Below, one piece after another: positions 35,374 through 41,377 of a stretch of DNA of 41,377 bases. Source of the stretch: Alphaproteobacteria bacterium (lineage in GTDB: Bacteria; Pseudomonadota; Alphaproteobacteria; RF32; CAG-239). The stretch covers positions 1 through 41,377 of the forward strand of contig JAFSWL010000001.1 of assembly GCA_017444525.1 (NCBI GenBank). The letters are read 5' to 3'. Within the stretch, counting starts at the first letter, position 1, and the number at the start of each line of letters is the position of its first letter. A program made the position numbers and the translations under genes. Under the pieces are notes generated by a model, which saw only the letters and a program-made list of their open reading frames with translations, searched no databases and was not told the DNA's origin.

Positions 35374-36356
35374 TATTCAGAACCTTCCTCACCTTTTACC
35401 AAGGATCCGCCCCCAAACAATCCGCTGAACCAACTTGTCTTTTCCTCTTTAGTTTCTTCTGCCGGTGCTGCTTGTTCGGCAACCGTTGCTTCTACAGCTT
35501 CCGCAGCTTCCGCAGCTTCTGCCGTGTTTTCATCGGAACCGAACCAACCGCTGAACCAACTTGTCTTTTTCTCTTTAGTTTCTTCTGCCGGTGCTGCTGC
35601 TTTTTCAGGTTTTATATCTGCACCGATTTTTTGCATAATTTTAGCAGCTTTTGCTGTCCATTTGCCTTCTGGATAGTTGTTTTTCAAAATTTTATAATAC
35701 CCTTGAGCATAACTATTCAATCCCAAGATAGCATATATTTCAACTTCACGATATAATGCTTCTTCTATTTGAATTGTTGTCTGATAATTTTCGAGAACTA
35801 CATTAAAACGATTAAGGGCAGATAAATAATTTCCGTCATGCAAATAATAACGCCCGATAATCATTTCTTGTCCGGCCTTATAGTCTTCGGTCAGGCTCAT
35901 TTTGCCCATTGCATTTTTGGCATATTCGCTATCCGGAAATAACGCTATGAGCTGTGAGAATGTTTCGGCAGCGTTAGCCGTATCTCCCTGATCTTTTTCC
36001 GATGCCGAAATTTGATCGTAATAGCACATACCTTTCAAATACAGGGCATACGGCACATCTTTGTTGCTCGGATGATACTTGATAAAACGATCAATCGCCA
36101 TGACTGCTTCATCATATTTTTCATCTTTGTAATATGCGAAAGCTCCCATAAGTTTCGATTTTACCGCCCATTGAGAATAAGGGTGATCAGTTTCCACCTT
36201 TTCAAACAATTCTGCCGCTTTGGCATACTTTGTTGCCCCTAAATTTTCATAAGCCATATTATACAAATCTTCCGCCGACATTGAATCGTAATCTATATCA
36301 GACGCGCAACCACCAATCAATAAAATACCGAATATTGCTGTATAAATTTTTCTCAT
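35373..36356 (-). CDS. bamD: Outer-membrane assembly lipoprotein BamD, with duplicated C-terminal extension
   Basis: The start is set at ATG 36356, after GAGGG. A TTG codon 12 bases upstream is in frame but overlaps lpxC. The product is 327 residues with a lipobox ending IGGC (Cys17). TPR-like helices follow (AEDLYNMAY, YAKAAELFEKVETDHPYSQWA, YDEAVMAIDRFIKYHPSNKDVPYALY), the BamD/ComL core that delivers outer-membrane proteins to BamA. The core ends near residue 245. A family-atypical ~80-residue tail then contains two copies of AAPAEETKEKKTSWFSG-like sequence separated by Glu/Ala-rich linker. The tail is the only unusual part. Confidence 0.94.
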   Translation of the reverse strand: MRKIYTAIFGILLIGGCASDIDYDSMSAEDLYNMAYENLGATKYAKAAELFEKVETDHPYSQWAVKSKLMGAFAYYKDEKYDEAVMAIDRFIKYHPSNKDVPYALYLKGMCYYDQISASEKDQGDTANAAETFSQLIALFPDSEYAKNAMGKMSLTEDYKAGQEMIIGRYYLHDGNYLSALNRFNVVLENYQTTIQIEEALYREVEIYAILGLNSYAQGYYKILKNNYPEGKWTAKAAKIMQKIGADIKPEKAAAPAEETKEKKTSWFSGWFGSDENTAEAAEAAEAVEATVAEQAAPAEETKEEKTSWFSGLFGGGSLVKGEEGSE

Positions 36357-36357
36357 T

Positions 36358-37215
36358 TTAACCCTCAACTACTTCATAATTTTCCGAATCTGCAAATAAT
36401 TTTTTCAACACTTCATTGTTATGATAGTGTCCGCTGTGCCACGCTTCAATTTCTACCAGCGTGGCATATCCCGAAGTATACATATCACCGATACAATCCA
36501 GAGTTTTATGATTTACACATTCGTTAGCGACTCTGAAACCTCCGACATTCAAAATGTTTTCTCCGTCCAAAACCACCGCATTATCCAAACTTCCGCCTTT
36601 AATCAGACCAATCGAGCGCAAATAATCAATTTGATATTTTTCACAGAATGTGCGTGCAGGAGCAATGTTTCGTGCAAATATTTCTTCGTTTATCTCTCCC
36701 GAAAACTCTTGATGTCCAACAATTTTTGACGGAAAGTCTATTACAAATTTTATCTTAAGCGAATCACTCGGTCGTAACACGATATAATTCCCTTTGTCAT
36801 CTTTGAATTCCACTTGCTTTTTAACCCGCAAATATTTTTTAGGGGCATTTTGCGTAACAAGCGGCGCGTTCTTAAGCGTGTTATAAAAAATATCGGCACT
36901 GCCGTCCATTATAGGAACCTCCGGATTGTTTACTTCGATCACGACATTGTCGATTTCTAAAATATACAAGACTGCCATGACATGTTCAATTGTGCTGACA
37001 ACTTGCTTATCACAATTGCCTAAGCAAGTACAATTACGGGTATCTACGACTTGCGAATACAAAGCCGGAAAGCGATTGTTTTCTGCCAAATCCGTACGCA
37101 CAAAAACAATACCCGTATCCGCCGGAGCCGGTTTAAAAATCAGTCGACTTTCGTAGCCGCTGTGCAACCCTACACCGATAATTTCAACTTCTCCTGACAA
37201 TGTTTTTTGTTGCAT
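36358..37215 (-). CDS. lpxC: UDP-3-O-acyl-N-acetylglucosamine deacetylase
   Basis: 285 residues, the committed step of lipid A synthesis. Zinc ligands are H78 (STIEHVMA), H236 and D240 (VNHKTLDCIGD). E77 is the likely general base and H263 (HSGHYHN) the second catalytic His. The opening TLSGEVEIIGVGLHSG is the family N-terminus. AAGGGGGG precedes the ATG. It starts 25 bases after the 3' end of rnpB on the same strand, so read-through from rnpB may help to express it. Confidence 0.96.
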   Translation of the reverse strand: MQQKTLSGEVEIIGVGLHSGYESRLIFKPAPADTGIVFVRTDLAENNRFPALYSQVVDTRNCTCLGNCDKQVVSTIEHVMAVLYILEIDNVVIEVNNPEVPIMDGSADIFYNTLKNAPLVTQNAPKKYLRVKKQVEFKDDKGNYIVLRPSDSLKIKFVIDFPSKIVGHQEFSGEINEEIFARNIAPARTFCEKYQIDYLRSIGLIKGGSLDNAVVLDGENILNVGGFRVANECVNHKTLDCIGDMYTSGYATLVEIEAWHSGHYHNNEVLKKLFADSENYEVVEG

Positions 37216-37240
37216 TTATCCCCCCTTGGAACCAATAATT

Positions 37241-37644
37241 GAAGGCAATCTATAAGCCGAGTTCTGTACACAATTTGCTTTACCACCAACGGCAAAGATT
37301 TTGTGCGATAGCTATTCATCTACACCAAACGTTACCGCTTGGCTGGTGCGACCCACCTCTGGAGCGAGTCGGAAACACCTCGTGCAGTTTAATGAAGACA
37401 TTAAACTCTCCTAATTTGGTCTTACATCAGATAGGGCTTGCCTTGCCGTGCGCATTACTGCACACGCGGTGAGCTCTTACCTCGCCTTTTCAACCTTACC
37501 GCGATATACGCGGCGGTAATTTTCTGCGGCGCTTTCCCGTGGATTACTCCAGCCGGACGTTATCCGGTATCTTGTTTCCGTGAAGCCCGGACTTTCCTCA
37601 TCTTTGGATTTTCCTTTCCAAGACGCAGCTATCCGATTGCCTTC
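37241..37644 (-). ncRNA. rnpB: RNase P RNA, bacterial class A
   Basis: The ends are set by a perfect 10-bp P1 helix: GAAGGCAATC (37644-37635) with GATTGCCTTC (37250-37241). Conserved pieces appear in order on the minus strand: GAGGAAAGTCCGGGC, AAAGGCGAGGTAAGAGCTCACCG, GGCAAGGC, and near the 3' end CAGAACTCGGCTTATAG. About 404 nt. It processes tRNA 5' ends. Confidence 0.96.
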
Positions 37645-37651
37645 CTAACAG

Positions 37652-37679
37652 AGATAACCCGTTTTTATCTCAAAATCAA
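37652..37679 (-). promoter_or_regulatory. rnpB promoter
   Basis: On the minus strand TTGATT (37679-37674) and TTATCT (37657-37652) are 16 bases apart, with the -10 about 7 bases before the mature 5' end. Placement relative to the P1 helix makes this convincing. Confidence 0.65.
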
Positions 37680-37704
37680 TGTTTTTTAAGCCTTTTCACA
37701 ACTT

Positions 37705-37726
37705 TTAATCAAATCTTAAGTATTAT
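37705..37726 (+). promoter_or_regulatory. CtrA-like box and -10 element upstream of the beta-barrel gene
   Basis: TTAA-N7-TTAA at 37705-37719 is directly followed by TATTAT at 37721-37726. No good separate -35 is seen, which would fit an activator-dependent promoter. Chance occurrence is quite possible in this AT-rich gap. Confidence 0.25.
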
Positions 37727-37772
37727 CGGTTAAATTTGCGGATAGAACAATTGGTTAGAAAGGAGTTTTTTC

Positions 37773-38390
37773 ATGAAAAAATTGTTATTAATAACTTCGG
37801 CTCTGGTAATTGGTGTGTTTGCCGCTCAAGAAGCCATGGCTGATTGTAACGGTATATATGTAGGTATCCGTGCCGGCAGTGCCAAACATAACTATTCTAA
37901 AAAAGACCATTTTAATATGGACGGTTTGGACTCGCATGTGTTTATGTGGAGCGGTGCCTTAGGTTATCGTTACAACTATTATCGTACCGAACTCGAGTAT
38001 GTTTGGCGCGACAAAGATAAATGGACGATGACTTCCGGAAGTGCTTCGGATAAGCTTAGTTTCCAGACTCAGTCGTTTATGTGGAATCATTATATTGACT
38101 TTTTGCCGTATAATTGGTGGTCTCCGTATGTAGGGGCAGGTCTCGGTTTTACCAAGATGAAATATCATGATACATATACCAATAATAAATATGGTGAGGT
38201 TATTGATCAAACAGCGGGTTATAACACCACTCCGACGAAGTTCACTTGGTCTGTCGGCGGCGGTTTGACTTTGAAAGTTACAAACAAATTCAATATCGAT
38301 GCCGGCTACCGTTATTATGATATGGGCTCCATCCACAAGATGGATGTTAAAGCACACGAAATTTATGGCGGCTTACGTTACGTATTCTAA
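37773..38390 (+). CDS. Small outer-membrane beta-barrel protein
   Basis: 205 residues. A signal peptide (1-23, ending EAMA) leads to alternating hydrophobic/polar strands typical of eight-stranded OmpA/Opa-type barrels: GIYVGIRAGSAK, SGALGYRYNYYRTELEYVW, WSPYVGAGLGFTKM, FTWSVGGGLTLKV, FNIDAGYRYYDMG. The last residue is Phe in YGGLRYVF, the usual recognition end for the BAM complex. AAAGGAG precedes the ATG, and a strong terminator follows. The loops are Tyr/Lys/Asn-rich. The ligand or role (surface adhesion, porin-like, immune exposure) cannot be read from sequence. Confidence 0.88.
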   Translation: MKKLLLITSALVIGVFAAQEAMADCNGIYVGIRAGSAKHNYSKKDHFNMDGLDSHVFMWSGALGYRYNYYRTELEYVWRDKDKWTMTSGSASDKLSFQTQSFMWNHYIDFLPYNWWSPYVGAGLGFTKMKYHDTYTNNKYGEVIDQTAGYNTTPTKFTWSVGGGLTLKVTNKFNIDAGYRYYDMGSIHKMDVKAHEIYGGLRYVF

Positions 38391-38407
38391 TATCATTAGG
38401 TCTTTTG

Positions 38408-38434
38408 AGAGCCGCCCGCAAAGCGGCTCTTTTT
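38408..38434 (+). terminator. Rho-independent terminator after the beta-barrel gene
   Basis: AGAGCCGC (38408-38415) pairs with GCGGCTCT (38423-38430) around a 7-base loop, followed by a T run. It separates this gene from glmM. Confidence 0.9.
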
Positions 38435-38463
38435 GACTCAAAAAATTAACGGGAGAAAACAAT

Positions 38464-39807
38464 ATGGCAGATAAACTTTTCGGAACGGACGGTATGCGCG
38501 GTATTGCCAATCAATATCCGCTGACGATTGATTTTTGCATGAAACTGGGTAATGTTTTGGGACGGCATTTTTGCACTGACAAACAGAGAATCGCCATTGC
38601 CCGCGATACCAGAATATCCGGCACAATGCTGTGTAATGCACTTGCCGCCGGACTAACTGCCCAAGGAGTAGATGTACTTGATTTAGGGGTTATTCCGACT
38701 CCGTTATGCACAACACTAACTCCGCAGCTGGAAGTTGATATGAGCATAATGATTACAGCTTCACATAACCCGTACCGCGACAACGGGATTAAACTGATTA
38801 ATGCGAAAGGCGATAAATTTTCCGATGTTGATACAGCAAAAGTCGAAGAGTTGATGAGAACTCCGTATAATCCACAATACAGCGAACATAAAATCGGGCA
38901 GGTCATTGCTTGCGAAAGCGGTATTGATGATTATTTTGGTGCGGTTAATGCACTGGCCGGAGACGATGCTCTGCACGGTATGAAAATCGCGCTTGATTCA
39001 GCCAATGGTGCGTTTTCCGATATTCTGCCGTATGTATTCAAATACCTCGGGGCAGATGTCATCAGTTTATCTGATGCTCCGGACGGCTATAACATCAACG
39101 AAAATTGCGGTTCGCAGCATACCGAAAAATTGGCACAAACCGTAACGGAAAACGGCTGTATGCTCGGTGTGGCGGTTGACGGCGACGGCGACAGAATCAT
39201 TATTTGCGACGAGTTGGGCAAACGGCTCAACGGCGACCAAATCATCGCGTATTTGGCCAAATACTTAAAAGAACATAATTTGTTAAAAGGTAATGCCGTT
39301 GTTTCCACCATTTATTCCAACATGGGGCTTAACAAATACATCCGTTCGCTCGGTTTGGAGCATTATGCTTCGGCAGTCGGCGAGCGCTATGTGATTGAAA
39401 AAATGCGTGAAGTCGGTAGCAATCTCGGCGGCGAGGAATCCGGACACATGGTATTGAGCGACTATTCGCGCACCGGTGACGCGTTGATCGCGGCGATTGT
39501 GGTTTGTTTGGGTATTTATGAGAGCGGCAAACAAGTCAGTGAAATCTTTCCGATATTCCGACCATTCCCGACCGAATCTCATAATCTGCGTTTCGAATCG
39601 AAAGAAACAATCGGCAAAATATTGGATAATCCGTCTGTACAGCAATGTGTGCAAGAAGTATCGGCTAATCTTGAGGGACATGGTTCTCTTATTATCCGTA
39701 AATCGGGCACGGAGCCTGTTATTCGCCTCAAAATCGAGGATGAAAATGCCGAAGTTGCCGCCGAACAAGCTAAAATTGTGCTTGATTGTATAAAGAAATG
39801 CGCTTAA
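38464..39807 (+). CDS. glmM: Phosphoglucosamine mutase
   Basis: 447 residues, converting glucosamine-6-P to glucosamine-1-P for peptidoglycan and LPS. It opens with LFGTDGMRGIAN. The active-site loop is MITASHNPYRDNG with phosphorylated Ser100. The metal loop is VDGDGDRII, the sugar-binding loop GGEESGHM, and the phosphate-binding loop IRKSGTEPVIRL. All are intact. AACGGGAGA precedes the ATG. Together with lpxC it places envelope precursor genes on both sides of rnpB. Confidence 0.96.
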   Translation: MADKLFGTDGMRGIANQYPLTIDFCMKLGNVLGRHFCTDKQRIAIARDTRISGTMLCNALAAGLTAQGVDVLDLGVIPTPLCTTLTPQLEVDMSIMITASHNPYRDNGIKLINAKGDKFSDVDTAKVEELMRTPYNPQYSEHKIGQVIACESGIDDYFGAVNALAGDDALHGMKIALDSANGAFSDILPYVFKYLGADVISLSDAPDGYNINENCGSQHTEKLAQTVTENGCMLGVAVDGDGDRIIICDELGKRLNGDQIIAYLAKYLKEHNLLKGNAVVSTIYSNMGLNKYIRSLGLEHYASAVGERYVIEKMREVGSNLGGEESGHMVLSDYSRTGDALIAAIVVCLGIYESGKQVSEIFPIFRPFPTESHNLRFESKETIGKILDNPSVQQCVQEVSANLEGHGSLIIRKSGTEPVIRLKIEDENAEVAAEQAKIVLDCIKKCA

Positions 39808-39843
39808 TATAACGGCAAATTCAATCATTAACGGAGTAAAAAA

Positions 39844-40251
39844 ATGGGAGCTTTTATTAAACTGATTTTGAGTATCATCATCAATCCGGTGGTTTTGGCA
39901 GGTATCGGCGTCAGCTGGTATATTATTTTCCACTATGGATTGGATAACTACAGACAGCTGTTGTCTGTTCCGTATATCTACGTATTCTTATGGGGTTTTT
40001 GTCTAATTTATGCATTGGTTCTGAAACATGTTTATGTTCCGAACAGCAATAAGGTTGACTGGTGGGCCACTTTTAAAAGTTCGTTTGGGCATTTGTTGGT
40101 GATGCTGCTGACAATTGTCGTTGCTTGCAGTGTTTATTATGTTTCGCAAGACAACTGGGGTGAAAAACTCGATCGCTACGCCCGCAACCAAAAGGTTCAG
40201 GACACATTGCCGATAAATCAGCAAAGAACAATAAATCAGCAAAGATATTAA
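39844..40251 (+). CDS. Hypothetical membrane protein
   Basis: 135 residues with three hydrophobic helices (about 5-30, 42-62 and 81-101) and a Gln/Arg-rich C-terminus with a short duplication (INQQRT then INQQRY). ACGGAG precedes the ATG and the gap after glmM is 36 bp, so it is likely co-transcribed with glmM. A terminator follows. I recognise no family. Confidence 0.7.
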   Translation: MGAFIKLILSIIINPVVLAGIGVSWYIIFHYGLDNYRQLLSVPYIYVFLWGFCLIYALVLKHVYVPNSNKVDWWATFKSSFGHLLVMLLTIVVACSVYYVSQDNWGEKLDRYARNQKVQDTLPINQQRTINQQRY

Positions 40252-40722
40252 TTTGCAAAATACTTAAAAAAACAGCCGTTTCAGCAATGAGGCGGCTGTT
40301 TTTTTGCACCGCTCGGCGACATCTGTTTTGCTTGGCTTATACCGAAAAATATTGTACACTAAAGGTGATAAAATTGGGGATTATGTTTGAGATTTAAATA
40401 CACATTTTGTGTTTATTTATCTTCAGGCATAATCCTTTTGTGTTTGAAATAAATAAATATAATAATTCCGCGGATATTGATGGCAACATTGATGTTTTGC
40501 GGAGACCTTTATTAACAAGCTTTATCCAACCGTTTGGAATTGAAGCACGATGACTTTACGAAACAGGAGCCTGATAAACTCCCATAGCGAAGCATAGTAA
40601 CTATGATTTAGAAATTCGTATCGATATTGTGTTAAAGACCAAACTTCAGTGTTGGATTCAGTAAGTCAATATGACAATGCCGTATGGAAATCAGGGCTGG
40701 GTAAAAATTCTGATTATCTGGT
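40252..40722. other. Intergenic region with a long hairpin; possible unassigned RNA
   Basis: No convincing gene. After the terminator there is a long imperfect hairpin closed by GGATTATG (40378-40385) and CATAATCC (40428-40435), followed by TTTT. Further on lie smaller stems (TCCAA/TTGGA near 40527-40540, GGAG/CTCC near 40567-40583). I cannot match this to 6S, SRP, tmRNA or tRNA. Confidence 0.5.
40267..40305 (+). terminator. Rho-independent terminator after the glmM unit
   Basis: ACAGCCG (40272-40278) pairs with CGGCTGT (40293-40299), flanked by an A run before and a T run after. The stem can extend through A-T pairs and may work in both directions. Confidence 0.85.
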
Positions 40723-40944
40723 ATGAAACAAAATATGTTTTATATCATTGTGAATGTTATTGGTATCGTATGCGGTATTTTGGCAGCCATAATGGCTGTA
40801 AAAAACAGCGATTACGGATATATGTTGTTAATGGCGACAACTGTGAACGTTAGTGTCGTGTTGACAATAACATTTTTACTTAAAGCAATTCGCGTAATTG
40901 TGCGCGAGGAGCTTGAAAAGAAAAAAACTAAGCAAGAGAGTTAA
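40723..40944 (+). CDS. Small two-helix membrane protein
   Basis: 73 residues with two hydrophobic segments (about 6-25 and 31-55) and a charged C-terminal helix (REELEKKKTKQES). The ribosome site is weak, and no clear promoter is seen. A terminator overlapping the stop codon supports that a transcript ends here. I recognise no family. Confidence 0.5.
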   Translation: MKQNMFYIIVNVIGIVCGILAAIMAVKNSDYGYMLLMATTVNVSVVLTITFLLKAIRVIVREELEKKKTKQES

Positions 40945-40966
40945 CCCTCTTTTGCTCAGTTTTTTT
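40926..40966 (+). terminator. Terminator overlapping the end of the small membrane protein gene
   Basis: AACTAAGCAAGAGAG pairs imperfectly with CTCTTTTGCTCAGTT around the stop codon TTAA, followed by a T run up to 40966. Confidence 0.65.
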
Positions 40967-40974
40967 ATGCAATT

Positions 40975-41185
40975 ATTTTTTATCCGTATACGGATTATCC
41001 GCCTTGCGTCATCAAGATATAGAATGTCATCCCTCGCACGGCACAGTGTGTCCGTGCGTCAAGGGATCTCGACTTTTCAGTACGACAGTGCTGCTTCCGA
41101 ATCATTATATTTTTGTGCTTTGCAAAGATAAGATTCCTTGACGAGGTGACGCACCGCGCACCTCGAGGAATGACTGTTTTATTCT
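40975..41185. repeat. Palindrome-rich ~211-bp repeat, copy 1
   Basis: It starts ATTTTTTATCCG and carries, in order, hairpin GCACGG/CCGTGC bordered by GTCATCCCTC and GTCAAGGGATC (about 41017-41072), a small AGTAC/GTGCT stem, and an inverted version of the first element with a different stem (GAGGTG/CACCTC, about 41130-41175) bordered by GATTCCTTGAC and GAGGAATGAC. Confidence 0.85.
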
Positions 41186-41377
41186 ATTTTTTATCCGCGT
41201 ATGGATTACCGGCTTTGCGTCATTAAGACATGGAATGTCATACCGCGCACGGTACAGCGCATTCGTGCGTCAAGATATCACGACTTTTGGCACGCAAGTG
41301 CCACTTTCGAACCACATAAAATATAGCGCTGCGCAAAGATAAGATCCCTTGACGAGGCGACACACAGTGCACCTCGA
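41186..41377. repeat. Palindrome-rich ~211-bp repeat, copy 2 (cut by window end)
   Basis: Same order of parts as copy 1, offset by 211 bp and clearly diverged. The small middle stem has changed to GGCAC/GTGCC with pairing kept. The last hairpin is cut by the window end. Confidence 0.82.

Noticed and set aside
40500-40620. 6S, SRP or tmRNA gene
   Set aside because: None of the conserved sequence blocks of these RNAs is present; the stretch stays unassigned.
40671-40853. Open frame of 60 codons on the + strand
   Set aside because: It overlaps the better-supported small membrane protein in another frame and has no hydrophobic or domain pattern of its own.

Overview
The window looks like chromosomal DNA from an uncultured, AT-rich alphaproteobacterium, probably host-associated. 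The assignment is an inference. It rests on the order lpxC-bamD-recN followed by uvrC-pgsA, an rnpB of bacterial class A, gene families typical of this class, palindromic intergenic repeats, and several VirB6 paralogues side by side, a habit best known from Rickettsiales. No 16S rRNA or tRNA is present to settle it.

Region 1 (1-21025, + strand) is dominated by a type IV secretion-like inner-membrane locus. After a leftward promoter and an AT-rich leader comes an alpha/beta-hydrolase-like gene (357). A tightly packed run follows (1403-15161) encoding five VirB6/TrbL-like polytopic units in six large ORFs, plus a small membrane protein. One unit is split between two adjacent genes (8053 and 9096). 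Two units carry peptidoglycan hydrolases on the periplasmic side: a SleB-type domain at 8053 and an M23/LytM domain at 11208. The last protein also has a long cytoplasmic tail with YD-like repeats and a coiled coil. Next come a double-HTH regulator with a CI/S24-like C-terminus and a palindromic operator (15288), a cytoplasmic protein with two DNA-level tandem repeat arrays (16347), a small unknown protein (18572), a secretin-like lipoprotein (19083) and a bitopic membrane protein (20408). Together they suggest a dedicated envelope-spanning transfer or secretion apparatus. The canonical ATPases and VirB8/9/10 are not in the window.

Region 2 (21055-27767, - strand) is a complete N-type ATPase operon in the order atpD-C-Q-R-B-E-F-A-G. 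It has the hallmark AtpQ and AtpR subunits, no separate delta gene, an elongated b subunit with a delta-like C-terminus, and a c subunit with two membrane carboxylates. It ends at a terminator shared with the convergent secretion locus. A mutT-like Nudix gene lies upstream.

Region 3 (28301-37770) has a small secreted protein, an intergenic array of five compound hairpins (28711-29035), and a mostly head-to-tail minus-strand set: rnpB, lpxC, bamD, recN, uvrC, pgsA, an OmpR-type response regulator and an EnvZ-type kinase. It links lipid A, outer-membrane assembly, DNA repair, phospholipid synthesis and envelope sensing.

Region 4 (37770-41377, + strand) contains a small outer-membrane beta-barrel protein, glmM, two small unknown membrane proteins, an unassigned structured intergenic stretch, and two diverged tandem copies of a ~211-bp palindrome-rich repeat that runs off the window end.
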